Assembly: GCF_900110835.1 (NCBI RefSeq)
Contig: NZ_FOJG01000002.1
Coordinates: 2,384,979 to 2,448,978, forward strand
DNA: 64,000 nt
Direction: 5' to 3'
Origin: Chitinophaga arvensicola
GTDB lineage: Bacteria > Bacteroidota > Bacteroidia > Chitinophagales > Chitinophagaceae
Numbering within the stretch: the stretch's first letter is position 1; the number at the start of each line of letters is the position of its first letter. Shown here piece after piece: positions 34,153-42,716 of this stretch. The notes under the pieces are model-generated. The model was given only the letters and a program-made list of their open reading frames with translations. It ran no database searches and was not told the DNA's origin. A program made the translations under genes and the position numbers.

Positions 34153-35097
34153 CATCGTATATTTTTTGGGATTCATACCCATGTGTTCATGAAAGACCCT
34201 TGAAAAATGACTCAGGTTGATAAAGCCCAACTGGTAACCAACCTCTGTCACAGACCGTTTTTCTTCTCTTAGCAAACGGGCCGCTTCTTTCATTCTGAAT
34301 TCCTGGTAGTAGCTGAAAATACTATTCCCGAAAACCTGCTTAAACAAACGTTTCAGTTTGGTAGGGCTCATGTTTGCGACCAGCGCCAGTTCACCGATCA
34401 GTGGTGGTGTATCCAGGTGTTCCAGCATTTGAGCCCTTACCTTGTAAATGGTTTGTATATCGTTGCTATTTAAAGCCAACAGGTGTTGCTCGTCCCTTTT
34501 TTCCAGTTCCATCAGCAACCGGCAGATCAACTCTTCTGCCTTCACCCTCAGAAAAAAAAGCTTAAACGCTTCCTCCACCGGCTCTGTGAGCATTTCATCT
34601 ACTATCTTTTGTAAAGAAGGATAGATGACCTGGTCGAATAACAATGGTTGTGTATTCTGCAAAAGACTCTTCAACACCGGTGATTTATCCGATAACTCGA
34701 AAAGTCCGTTCAGATAGTCTGCATCTACTTCGATGTTTACAGATGCAATATTTGTCTGGATAGGAATCACTACATCCGTGTTCATGGTGCTGGTAGCAAT
34801 TAAAACAGAAGGCATTTCCTTTATTCCATTTCCTGTAGACGGTGCATCTGCTCTGGGGAAAATGTTATGAAACTTAAACAGGATCATTCTTCCCGGCACA
34901 TCAATGTCCGGGTTGGTAATCACCAGTTCTTCCTTTAATTCGTAATTAAGGAAAAGAATCCGGATATGCTCATTGAAAACAAATCCCTCACAATAGCCTT
35001 TCCCAAATTTCTTTGGAATGTTTACCCTGCCATGCTTAACTGTTGTTCCCAACAGGTGAGCAAACCGCTTTAAAATATTCGGTTCAGTTGTTTTCAT
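34147..35097 (-). CDS. AraC-family transcriptional regulator
   Basis: A 316-residue regulator with the usual C-terminal pair of HTHs: PPLIGELALVANMSPTKLKRLFKQVFGNSIFSYYQEFRM and RSVTEVGYQLGFINLSHFSRVFHEHMGMNPKKY. The N-terminal 200 residues are a ligand-sensing part without a clear cupin motif. It is divergent from the TetX-like/TetA-like gene pair with only 90 bases between them, the standard layout of a regulator and its target operon. A minus-strand TACATTTG box at 35125-35132 could be its own promoter. Confidence 0.82.
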   Translation of the reverse strand: MKTTEPNILKRFAHLLGTTVKHGRVNIPKKFGKGYCEGFVFNEHIRILFLNYELKEELVITNPDIDVPGRMILFKFHNIFPRADAPSTGNGIKEMPSVLIATSTMNTDVVIPIQTNIASVNIEVDADYLNGLFELSDKSPVLKSLLQNTQPLLFDQVIYPSLQKIVDEMLTEPVEEAFKLFFLRVKAEELICRLLMELEKRDEQHLLALNSNDIQTIYKVRAQMLEHLDTPPLIGELALVANMSPTKLKRLFKQVFGNSIFSYYQEFRMKEAARLLREEKRSVTEVGYQLGFINLSHFSRVFHEHMGMNPKKYTML

Positions 35098-35187
35098 AAA
35101 AGTCTTTTACGACTATTTTTAGGTCAAATGTAGCTATTCCACCTCTAAAATACGTCCTAATTTTACATTGAATTAAACAAGTCAATT

Positions 35188-36354
35188 ATGTTACTGAACA
35201 GCAAACAAGTAGCTATCGTAGGAGGAGGCCCTGGTGGTCTTATACTGGCAAGGCTATTACAACTGAAAGGAGCAAACGTAAAAGTGTATGAACGGGATGT
35301 TAATAAAGATGCCCGTCTCATTGGCTCTCCGCTGGATATGCACGAAGGATCAGGATTAACGGCGTTACGTACAGCTAATTTACTGGAGGCGTTTAAGAAG
35401 AATTTCCGTCCTGGTGCAGACAGGAAACTCATAGTAGACGAGCAGGCCAAAATTTTCTTCAGCGACCACGACACCAAACCTGCGGAAGATTTTGATAATC
35501 CGCATTTTCATCCTGAAATAGACCGTGGGCCGCTGAGAGCGCTGCTACTGGAATCCCTGCAGCCAGGCACCATGGTATGGGATAGTCATTTTATGTCGAT
35601 GGAGGCCAGAGAAGAAGGCTGGTTATTACATTTCAAAAACGGTTCATCCGTTTATGCAGATGTGGTGATTGCCGCTGATGGGGCTAACTCGAAAATACGT
35701 CCCTATCTGACCAGTATCAAAGCTTTCTATTCCGGCGTAACCATGCTGGAAGGCAATATTCCGGATGCCAGCAATGCGGCGCCTCATATTTATTCGCTGT
35801 TAAATGGCGGCAAATTAATGGCGTATGGTCATGAGCACAACCTGTTAATGGGGCTTAAAGGCAACGGGGACCTGACGTTCTACGCCAGTTTCAAACCCGC
35901 TGCAAACTGGGCCACTGATAGCGGTATCAACTTTTCAGATAAAACCCAGCTACTGGCATGGTTCAAAAATGAATATGCCGGCTGGAGCAACATCTGGTAT
36001 GAACTGTTTGAAAATGCGGCCACACCTTTTATCCCCCGCCCCATTTACTGCATGCCTTTAGATCAAAGCTGGACAACGCTTTCCAATCTGACATTACTGG
36101 GCGATGCGGCGCATGTAATGCCCCCCTTTGCCGGAGAAGGCGCCAACATGGCCATGCTGGATGCGCTGGAATTAAGCGAATACCTGACCTCCGGCCAGTA
36201 CGGCACAATGCAGGAGGCTATTTCTGCATATGAGACCAACATGCGCAAAAGAGCGGCTGCAGCAGCGAAACAATCACTCGACAATGGCGAACGCATGCAT
36301 TCGAAAAATGCCCTGCATAACATGCTGAGCATATTCGGTGGGCATCACAACTAA
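35188..36354 (+). CDS. FAD-dependent monooxygenase, TetX-like
   Basis: A 388-residue class A flavin monooxygenase, the same length as the tetracycline destructase TetX and colinear with it: VAIVGGGPGGLILARLLQLKGANVKVYERD, IDRGPLRALLLESL, ADVVIAADGANSKIR, LLGDAAHVMPPFAGEGANMAMLDALEL. Positions that bind tetracycline in TetX are changed, as aligned by eye: Gln192 to Glu188, Arg213 to Lys209, Phe224 to Met221, His234 to Thr230. The FAD motifs are intact. It should hydroxylate a ring compound; tetracycline inactivation is possible but not supported by the binding residues. It lies 2 bases from the MFS exporter gene. Confidence 0.85.
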   Translation: MLLNSKQVAIVGGGPGGLILARLLQLKGANVKVYERDVNKDARLIGSPLDMHEGSGLTALRTANLLEAFKKNFRPGADRKLIVDEQAKIFFSDHDTKPAEDFDNPHFHPEIDRGPLRALLLESLQPGTMVWDSHFMSMEAREEGWLLHFKNGSSVYADVVIAADGANSKIRPYLTSIKAFYSGVTMLEGNIPDASNAAPHIYSLLNGGKLMAYGHEHNLLMGLKGNGDLTFYASFKPAANWATDSGINFSDKTQLLAWFKNEYAGWSNIWYELFENAATPFIPRPIYCMPLDQSWTTLSNLTLLGDAAHVMPPFAGEGANMAMLDALELSEYLTSGQYGTMQEAISAYETNMRKRAAAAAKQSLDNGERMHSKNALHNMLSIFGGHHN

Positions 36355-36356
36355 AC

Positions 36357-37568
36357 ATGATAATGAAATCGAAGAAAAAATTATGGATAGTCATAGCCAT
36401 TGTGTTGTTGAATTCTATCGGGATGTCTATCGTGCTTCCCCTACTGCCGTTCCTGGTCGGTAAATACCTGCCATCCGAACAGGTGGTAGTGGGTATGAGT
36501 TTGTTAATGTCTGTATTTGCTGCCTGCACCTTCTTCTCTGCTCCTATCCTTGGCGTGCTCAGCGACCGCTATGGACGAAAAAACATTCTTATCGTCAGCT
36601 TACTGGGCTCTGTAATTGGCTATGTGATATTTGGTATTGGAGGAGCCTTATGGATACTTTTCCTGGGGCGGATAATAGACGGTATTACCGCCGGCAATAT
36701 CAGCACACTATTCGCCATTGTATCCGACAATACGGAACCGGATGAACGCACCAAATGGTTTGGGTACATCGGCTCTGTTATGGGAATGGGAAAGATAGGT
36801 GGTCCGGCATTAGGCGGATTGCTGGGAAGCATTCAGCTTTCACTACCCTTCTTTGTTACGGCCGGGTTGATTTTCCTCTCCGGCTTACTCACCTATTTCC
36901 TGTTGCCCGAATCTTTGCCTCCTGAAAAACGGGTAAAACATATAACAGCTGCCAATTTCAATACGTTTTCCCATTTCCGGGATATCTTCCGTCTGAAAGC
37001 CTTGAAGCTACTGCTGCTACCCGGTGTATTTTTCTATGCCGCCCAGGGTATCTTCCAGTTTAACTTTATCATTTTTCTGAAAGATGTGTATAAATGGGGA
37101 CCCGCCGTGATAGGCAGTATGTTAACCATTGTCGGCGTCTGCGATATCTTCACGAGAGCGTTATTGTTACCCTGGCTATTAAAACGTTTCAACGAAAGAA
37201 GCATTGGAATATCCGGGCTGATTGGCCTTGGAAGCGGTTTAGCACTGATCCTGGCAAGCACGGTTATTCATTCTGCCATTATCATTTCATTAGCCATCGC
37301 CTTTATCATTTCCGGTGCAGGCTTATTCGAAACAACCTACAATGGTAGCTTATCGCGATCTGTTAACGAAGACAAACAAGGAAAATTACAGGGTGTGAAC
37401 CAGAGTTTGCAGTCGCTGAACAACATGCTTATTCCGTTAGGAGCTGCCGCGGTTTATTTTTACAACCCCGGAATGTTGTATGGGATCGCTATATTGACTG
37501 TATTGACGGCCATCTACATATATAAGAAGCCCTTACAGGAAACGGCCACCATTGATAAGTCACTGTAG
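36357..37568 (+). CDS. MFS drug exporter, TetA-like
   Basis: A 403-residue, 12-helix major facilitator. The first loop motif GVLSDRYGRKNILIVSLLG is the TetA-type motif A, followed by GRIIDGITAGNISTLFAIVSD and motif C-like GMGKIGGPALGGLLG. This is the drug:H+ antiporter family that includes tetracycline exporters; the actual drug is not known. The pairing with a TetX-like enzyme (2-base gap) suggests that enzyme and pump act on the same or related compounds. A second ATG six bases downstream is an alternative start. Confidence 0.85.
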   Translation: MIMKSKKKLWIVIAIVLLNSIGMSIVLPLLPFLVGKYLPSEQVVVGMSLLMSVFAACTFFSAPILGVLSDRYGRKNILIVSLLGSVIGYVIFGIGGALWILFLGRIIDGITAGNISTLFAIVSDNTEPDERTKWFGYIGSVMGMGKIGGPALGGLLGSIQLSLPFFVTAGLIFLSGLLTYFLLPESLPPEKRVKHITAANFNTFSHFRDIFRLKALKLLLLPGVFFYAAQGIFQFNFIIFLKDVYKWGPAVIGSMLTIVGVCDIFTRALLLPWLLKRFNERSIGISGLIGLGSGLALILASTVIHSAIIISLAIAFIISGAGLFETTYNGSLSRSVNEDKQGKLQGVNQSLQSLNNMLIPLGAAAVYFYNPGMLYGIAILTVLTAIYIYKKPLQETATIDKSL

Positions 37569-37635
37569 TACAACCCCTTGCAGCAACCAATCGTCTGTTC
37601 GTAGATTTAAAAGCGCGTAGGGTTCCATTAAAACT

Positions 37636-37643
37636 TACCTTTG
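37636..37643 (+). promoter_or_regulatory. Predicted -7 box (TACCTTTG) before the AraC gene
   Basis: TACCTTTG fits the Bacteroidota consensus TAnnTTTG and ends 23 bases before the start codon at 37667. No convincing -33 element is seen. Confidence 0.35.
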
Positions 37644-37666
37644 TATATCCAAAGCAATTTCTCTGA

Positions 37667-38563
37667 ATGTACAATACCGGCATCAATAATTTTTATGATC
37701 AATATGTGAATGACGGGCGCTCCGCAGAGAAGCGCTTCTCCGGGCATTTTGACTTTTTATTGTGGGAAAATCTTCAGAAAGATGTTGCTGCCTGTGCTAA
37801 ATTTCAGCGCAAACCTTTTTATAAAATCGCTTTACTTGAAGGAGAAGCCGTTTATCACTCCGGCAACAAACAAATTACTATTTCAGGATACACGATTGTA
37901 TTTACAGATCCATTGATCAGATTCAGTTTTAAAACATCTGATGAAAATTTTAATGGCAGATACCTTGTGTGCAGTGAGCCTTTTCTCAGAGGAACCAGTA
38001 AAATATCGCTGAATAACTGGCCTGTTTTTAAAGATAGAAATATTTACACACAATCCTTAAGTAGTGAGCAGTACGCGGAATTACTGCGTATTTTCAATGA
38101 AATACAACATGAATACAAGTCTGATTATATTTTCAAAGAAGAATTAATCCGCAACAGGGTTTTTGATGTTATCCATTACACGCAGAAATTAAACAACAGC
38201 TTATCTGATTTTATTCCGGCACAGGAAGAAAGCCTCGAAAACCGCTTCTTTAAACTTATAGAGAATGCTTTTTTCAACATCAGCAAAGAGATGCCCCTGG
38301 AAGATAAATCCCCTGCCTATTTTGCGCAATTACTATTAACTTCTGTGGATCAGCTGAATAAAGCTTTAAAGAAACTGACAGGAAAAACAACACAGACCAT
38401 TATTCACGAACGTATCATTGAAGAAGCAAATATTTTGTTAAAGCATACCAACTACAGTGTTAAAGAAATTGCCTGGTGTCTTCATTTCCAGGAAACCTCC
38501 CATTTTCAGAATTTCTATAAAAAACAAACTGGTCATACTCCCCTCGACTTCAGGAATAACTAG
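37667..38563 (+). CDS. AraC-family transcriptional regulator
   Basis: A 298-residue regulator with the N-terminal part of Bacteroidota AraC proteins (KIALLEGEAVYHSGNKQITISGYTIVFTDPLIRFSF, a cupin-like sensing domain). The C-terminal helix-turn-helix pair reads YFAQLLLTSVDQLNKALKKLTGKTTQTIIHERI and YSVKEIAWCLHFQETSHFQNFYKKQTGHTPLDFR. It precedes the NmrA-like reductase gene on the same strand by 76 bases, probably its target. Confidence 0.85.
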   Translation: MYNTGINNFYDQYVNDGRSAEKRFSGHFDFLLWENLQKDVAACAKFQRKPFYKIALLEGEAVYHSGNKQITISGYTIVFTDPLIRFSFKTSDENFNGRYLVCSEPFLRGTSKISLNNWPVFKDRNIYTQSLSSEQYAELLRIFNEIQHEYKSDYIFKEELIRNRVFDVIHYTQKLNNSLSDFIPAQEESLENRFFKLIENAFFNISKEMPLEDKSPAYFAQLLLTSVDQLNKALKKLTGKTTQTIIHERIIEEANILLKHTNYSVKEIAWCLHFQETSHFQNFYKKQTGHTPLDFRNN

Positions 38564-38617
38564 TTTTTTTGTAACTATCTCCTGGATTCTTGTACCTGCC
38601 ACAACTCTCTCCCAACG

Positions 38618-38625
38618 TAGCTTTG
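38618..38625 (+). promoter_or_regulatory. Predicted -7 box (TAGCTTTG) before the NmrA-like gene
   Basis: TAGCTTTG fits TAnnTTTG; the start codon is at 38640. A TTG at 38590 lies slightly too far upstream for an ideal -33 element. Confidence 0.4.
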
Positions 38626-38639
38626 TAAAAAGTTAAGCA

Positions 38640-39551
38640 ATGAAACAATCATTTTTAGTTATTGGTGCGGGTGAGGTAGGCCTTGCTATATTAAACAGCC
38701 TGTATGATTACCAGGAAAAACATGGACAGCCGCTGGATATAGCGGTTCTCGTACAGCCTCTGGCCAGCAGTGTGGCCAGAATAAAAAACAATCCGAAATT
38801 TATAAATGTTACTGTGGAAACCGCTGACCTGGTAAATGAAAACATCACAGCATTAAGCGGAATATTTAAAAAATACGATACCGTAATATGCTGCAGCGGT
38901 TTTTCGACAGGCAAAGGCATGCAGGTAAAAATTACTAAAGCAGTACTTGATGCCGGTGTCAGCAGATATATTCCCTGGCAATTCGGTGTGGATTACGACA
39001 AGATCGGACGAGGCAGCGCACAACCTTCGTTTGATGAGCAATTAGATGTCAGAGACTTACTCAGGGCGCAGCACAACACCCATTGGATCATCGTTTCTAC
39101 TGGGATGATCACCAGTTTCCTGTTCCGGGAGGATTTCGGCGTGGTGAGTTTATCTGATAAAACCGTCAGCGCGCTGGGGAGCTGGCAACATGCACTTACC
39201 CTGACTTCCTGCGAAGATATCGGCCGCCTGACTATTGAAATTTTGTTCCGGCAGCCAGAAATTTCAGACCAGGTAGTATTTATTGCCGGCGACACCCTGA
39301 CTTTTAAAGAGCTGGCCAACACGCTGGAAAAGGTTTTCAATATGGAATTCAAACGTAAACTTTGGGACATTCCTAAATTGCAGAAAGCCGCAATCGAGGA
39401 TCCAGCAGATGTTTTCAACCGCTACCGGCTGGTATTTACAAATCCCGGTGTTACCTGGCCAATGACACAAACTTTCAATTATCAACATCGTATTCCAACT
39501 GTAGATGTGGAACGCTGGGTTAAAGAAAATGTGGTGAATCAGGAGGCATGA
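38640..39551 (+). CDS. NmrA/isoflavone-reductase-like NAD(P)-dependent oxidoreductase
   Basis: A 303-residue atypical short-chain reductase. The start FLVIGAGEVGLAILNSLYDY is the dinucleotide-binding turn; YDTVICCSGFSTGKGMQVKITKAVLDAGVSRYIPWQFGVDYD is the typical second part of the Rossmann fold in the isoflavone/aromatic-alcohol reductase group; later WIIVSTGMITSFLF. It has no classical Tyr-x-x-x-Lys of common SDRs. The substrate is probably a small aromatic or carbonyl compound. It is likely controlled by the AraC protein upstream. Confidence 0.75.
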   Translation: MKQSFLVIGAGEVGLAILNSLYDYQEKHGQPLDIAVLVQPLASSVARIKNNPKFINVTVETADLVNENITALSGIFKKYDTVICCSGFSTGKGMQVKITKAVLDAGVSRYIPWQFGVDYDKIGRGSAQPSFDEQLDVRDLLRAQHNTHWIIVSTGMITSFLFREDFGVVSLSDKTVSALGSWQHALTLTSCEDIGRLTIEILFRQPEISDQVVFIAGDTLTFKELANTLEKVFNMEFKRKLWDIPKLQKAAIEDPADVFNRYRLVFTNPGVTWPMTQTFNYQHRIPTVDVERWVKENVVNQEA

Positions 39552-39596
39552 CCTTGTGTCGTCATATTTTCATAGTGATCTGCGGAGTTTTATGCA

Positions 39597-39765
39597 GAGA
39601 GAGAGAGGGATTCGAACCCCTGATCCGCTGAGCACGGGTTCGACTTCCTTACACCTCGTTTTTACCGGACGAGGTACATTATGGAGTACTGCTTAGAAGG
39701 CAGTTGGTCTATGTTGTTCTATGATTCCGGGCATGAGATGCTAGCCTGCACAGGCCCCTAAATAC
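39597..39765 (-). other. Decayed tRNA-like sequence, possible integration scar
   Basis: On the minus strand, 39704-39688 forms a perfect anticodon-arm-like hairpin: ACTGC, loop CTTCTAA, GCAGT. The loop would place anticodon UCU (Arg). At 39620-39607 is GGGGTTCGAATCCC, a clear T-arm, followed by an acceptor-like CTCTCTC end. Between them is extra sequence with a 7-bp hairpin (ACCTCGT/ACGAGGT), and the spacing does not fit a working tRNA. It looks like the remains of one or two tRNA 3' parts, of the kind left by elements integrating at tRNA genes. No integrase is nearby. Confidence 0.4.
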
Positions 39766-39780
39766 AATGCCGGCACTCAC

Positions 39781-40287
39781 TTAAACATTCAAATCCCCTT
39801 CACGTCCTATATCAAGCTTTTGACCAGACACCACACTGGCCGCAAGTTTTAAAAATGTTCCGAGTTTATTTGTCTTGTTATCCCAATAATGAGCATCCTT
39901 AACTTTTACTTTCAAAATACGGATATGCGGATCTTCTTTACCTTTTTCAAACCAGGCCTCAACGAATTTACTCCAATACTTTTCGATCCTTTCTTTGTCC
40001 TGTGATACTTCTGCGACTCCATTCAAGCTCAAAAAATTATAATCGCTTACCTGAGAAAATAAAATACTTATCTTGTCATTGACCTTCAAATTCGCATACG
40101 TTTCACTTTCGGAAGAAAACAGATACCAGATATTTCCTTGCTCATCTACTTCCTGCCTGCTCATAGGCACGGTGTGCACATAAGTTTCATTTGCAGGATA
40201 GGTACAAAGCATCCCGACATCGATTTTATTTACTAACTCACGCAGCTTTGCGATGGCGTCTTCATTATTCAGATTTTCGGTACTCAT
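39781..40287 (-). CDS. Pyridoxamine 5'-phosphate oxidase-fold protein (general stress protein 26-like)
   Basis: A 168-residue split-barrel flavin-binding protein. Landmarks are IAKLRELVNKIDVGMLCTY, HTVPMSRQEVDEQGNIWYLFSSESETYANLKVNDKISILFSQ, and the helical end KYWSKFVEAWFEKGKEDPHIRILKVKVKDAHYWD. This is the GSP26 group, small FMN- or F420-binding proteins tied to stress responses, not true PNPOx. The reaction is unknown. The start is an ATG followed by a Ser-Thr-Glu-Asn segment; 79 bases separate its start from the next gene on the same strand. Confidence 0.82.
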   Translation of the reverse strand: MSTENLNNEDAIAKLRELVNKIDVGMLCTYPANETYVHTVPMSRQEVDEQGNIWYLFSSESETYANLKVNDKISILFSQVSDYNFLSLNGVAEVSQDKERIEKYWSKFVEAWFEKGKEDPHIRILKVKVKDAHYWDNKTNKLGTFLKLAASVVSGQKLDIGREGDLNV

Positions 40288-40366
40288 AGCAAAATGGTTT
40301 TATAAATTTAAAAGTGTTGATTCCGGATTATAGATCTAATTTATTGGGCTGTTGAATTTATCACAT

Positions 40367-41131
40367 TTATTGTTTCTCTACCAGGTACTTCCAGTACCTT
40401 CTGGGAACATGCTGCAAGTGTAGTTTCATATTTCTCCTGGCTTCGATATTGGTACTTTGAAAATAGCGCTTCCATAGTTGCTGAAAGTGTTCGTCTTTTT
40501 CATCTAATGTAATCACTTCATCTGCCGATAAAGCCTGTTTATCTTCCGGAGAAATATTTACTTCCGACACCGTTCGCTTATCGTATAATAAGCCGTACTT
40601 TCTTTTTACGTCATAGATCAGCCATTTTTGATCGGCGTACCTTTTTTTGAAAAAATCCGCAATCAATGGCAACACATTGAAATCCGGTTCTATAACAGCA
40701 AAAAATAAACCATCATTACTTTTCTGAAAGCGAACGAAAGCTTTCATCCGATGACGTTCCCGGCTTACTTTTTTTACAGTCTGTGTAAAATACAGCACCT
40801 GGTCATCTCCAAAATTCTCAAGAATATCTGCCTGACCGGAAAATATCCGGCATACAATATAAAAAGCGGCAGCCCACGCTTTTCGGTCCTCTGAAAGGAG
40901 GACACTAAAAAAATCCATAGCTACGGTACTGCCTACATGCTTTTGCAAACCATGCTGTACCCTCTGCGCTTTTGGCACGTCTGTCACAATGGATCTGCTT
41001 GCACTAAACATATCAGTCTGACAAGCGTCATCCCCCGACAACTGAAGCCGGACGGCGGTGTCTTTGTATTCAAAATATGTAAACACACAGCATAAAAAAC
41101 CCTGGTATGTTCCATCAAATATGTAAATCAT
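40367..41131 (-). CDS. DUF4130 / TIGR03915-type putative DNA metabolism protein
   Basis: A 254-residue protein starting MIYIFDGTYQGFLCCVFTYFE, the signature start of this family. It continues with HRMKAFVRFQKSNDGLFFAVIEPDFNVLPLIADFFKKRYADQKWLIYDVKRKYGLLYDK and ends QHVPRRYWKYLVEKQ. Family members are almost always paired with the radical-SAM protein encoded just upstream; here its start codon follows that gene's stop codon with no spacer. The pair is thought to act in DNA repair or modification, but the reaction is unproven. Confidence 0.88.
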   Translation of the reverse strand: MIYIFDGTYQGFLCCVFTYFEYKDTAVRLQLSGDDACQTDMFSASRSIVTDVPKAQRVQHGLQKHVGSTVAMDFFSVLLSEDRKAWAAAFYIVCRIFSGQADILENFGDDQVLYFTQTVKKVSRERHRMKAFVRFQKSNDGLFFAVIEPDFNVLPLIADFFKKRYADQKWLIYDVKRKYGLLYDKRTVSEVNISPEDKQALSADEVITLDEKDEHFQQLWKRYFQSTNIEARRNMKLHLQHVPRRYWKYLVEKQ

Positions 41132-42430
41132 CTAAAAAAGGCTTAACTGAATATCAGTTGTTGAAGCATTAAAAGCATTTTTCTGTAAAATCCGTTGCCT
41201 GATTTGATCCATAGAAGGAGCACCAAGCACAACAGGGCTATCTGCACAAGTCATAAAATATCGGGCGCGGTTATACGCAATGCCCATTTTACATACCTGA
41301 TACTCATGCAACTGGCCGAATTTCCTCGCCTGGATGATCTTTATGGCCGATTGCCTGCCTATCCCCGGAATTCTGATGATCTGCTTATAATCAGCGCGGT
41401 TAATGTCGACCGGAAAAAAATGTGGATTACGCAAAGCCCAGCTCAGCTTAGGATCTATATCCAGTTCAAGTTGGGTGTATTGTGTATTTAATATCTCCTC
41501 CAGCTTGAAATCATAAAAACGCAATAGCCAATCCGTCTGATACAAGCGGTTTTCACGGATCAACGGAGGACGGGTCCCCAACTGAGGCAACAGGGAATTT
41601 TCACTATTTATGGGAATGTAACCGCTATAATATACCCGCTTTAGCTTATAGTTGTCATAAAACGTTCTGGCTACATCCATTATCTCAAAATCAGTTTCAG
41701 GAGTAGCCCCGATGACCATCTGCGTACTTTGGCCAGCGGGCACAAACTGACGTGTATGCTTAATCAATTTGGATTCCGACTGGTATTCCTGAATTTGTTG
41801 CTGCACAAAAGCAAGCGGTTTTTTCACAGACTCGTGATCTTTTTCCGGCGCTACCAATTTCAACCCCGCTTCTGTAGGCAGTTCAAGGTTGATGCTCATT
41901 CTATCCACGTACAAACCGGCTTCTTTGATCAACTCTTCGCTGGCTCCTGGAATGGTTTTCAGATGAATATAACCATTATATCGTTCTTCAGTACGAAGCT
42001 TCTTTACCACGCGGAGCAAGCGCTCCATCGTAAAATCGGCATTTTTAAAAATGCCTGAACTTAAAAATAAACCTTCGATGTAATTCCTCCGGTAAAAATT
42101 CATCGTTAACTCCACCACCTCTTCCACTGTAAAAGCGGCGCGCTTTACATCATTGCTTTTTCTGCTCACACAAAATGCACAATCATATATACAATGATTG
42201 GTCAGTAAAATTTTTAATAAAGAAACACAACGGCCGTCCTCTGTGTAAGTATGGCAAATACCTGATGAAGATGCGTCACCAATACCTCCGGTGTTCTTTC
42301 TCTTGCTCCCGCTGGAACTGCAGCTAACATCATATTTCGCGGCATCTGCAAGTATTTTTAACTTCTCCTCTATTCTTTCCAAACAAGCTCCTCCTTTTAA
42401 TTTTTTATAAAAAAAGACTTTAACAAACAA
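41132..42430 (-). CDS. Radical SAM protein with helix-hairpin-helix (TIGR03916 type), putative DNA repair or modification
   Basis: A 432-residue protein in the longest reading. The 4Fe-4S/SAM motif is CIYDCAFC (Cys80, Cys84, Cys87). The C-terminal part has a DNA-binding helix-hairpin-helix (YKQIIRIPGIGRQSAIKIIQARKFG). The family resembles biotin-synthase-like radical SAM enzymes and is partnered by DUF4130. The real start may be the in-frame TTG at 42382: it lies 7 bases after AGGAGG, a good ribosome-binding site rare in this phylum, and it gives the start (LERIEEKLKILADAAKYDV) expected of the family. The 16 residues before it are low-complexity. Confidence 0.88.
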   Translation of the reverse strand: MFVKVFFYKKLKGGACLERIEEKLKILADAAKYDVSCSSSGSKRKNTGGIGDASSSGICHTYTEDGRCVSLLKILLTNHCIYDCAFCVSRKSNDVKRAAFTVEEVVELTMNFYRRNYIEGLFLSSGIFKNADFTMERLLRVVKKLRTEERYNGYIHLKTIPGASEELIKEAGLYVDRMSINLELPTEAGLKLVAPEKDHESVKKPLAFVQQQIQEYQSESKLIKHTRQFVPAGQSTQMVIGATPETDFEIMDVARTFYDNYKLKRVYYSGYIPINSENSLLPQLGTRPPLIRENRLYQTDWLLRFYDFKLEEILNTQYTQLELDIDPKLSWALRNPHFFPVDINRADYKQIIRIPGIGRQSAIKIIQARKFGQLHEYQVCKMGIAYNRARYFMTCADSPVVLGAPSMDQIRQRILQKNAFNASTTDIQLSLF

Positions 42431-42716
42431 TATTTAAATTTCATCAATTTTTTAATCAAAAAGTCTTTATGCGGTATTAAAATTTATGCACCGGGGTCTT
42501 AACTGGCCAATGCGTGGATGCGGGCACGTCCTTAAGGGTGTCAATAGCCACTTTAACAATAATACTGCTCAACCTCTGGCATACGAGAAAATTCGAAAGC
42601 TAACCCTGCCCAAACAAAAATAAGCGACCTACCTGTTTGACTACAACAAATACCAATCCAGCTACTTTTAGTAAAATACAAACGGGACCTTTGTATTGAA
42701 ATTAAATTGGAAAAAC

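Noticed and set aside
35188..37568. A confirmed tetracycline-resistance operon
   Set aside because: The family membership is clear, but tetracycline-binding positions of the monooxygenase differ from TetX, so resistance cannot be claimed from sequence.
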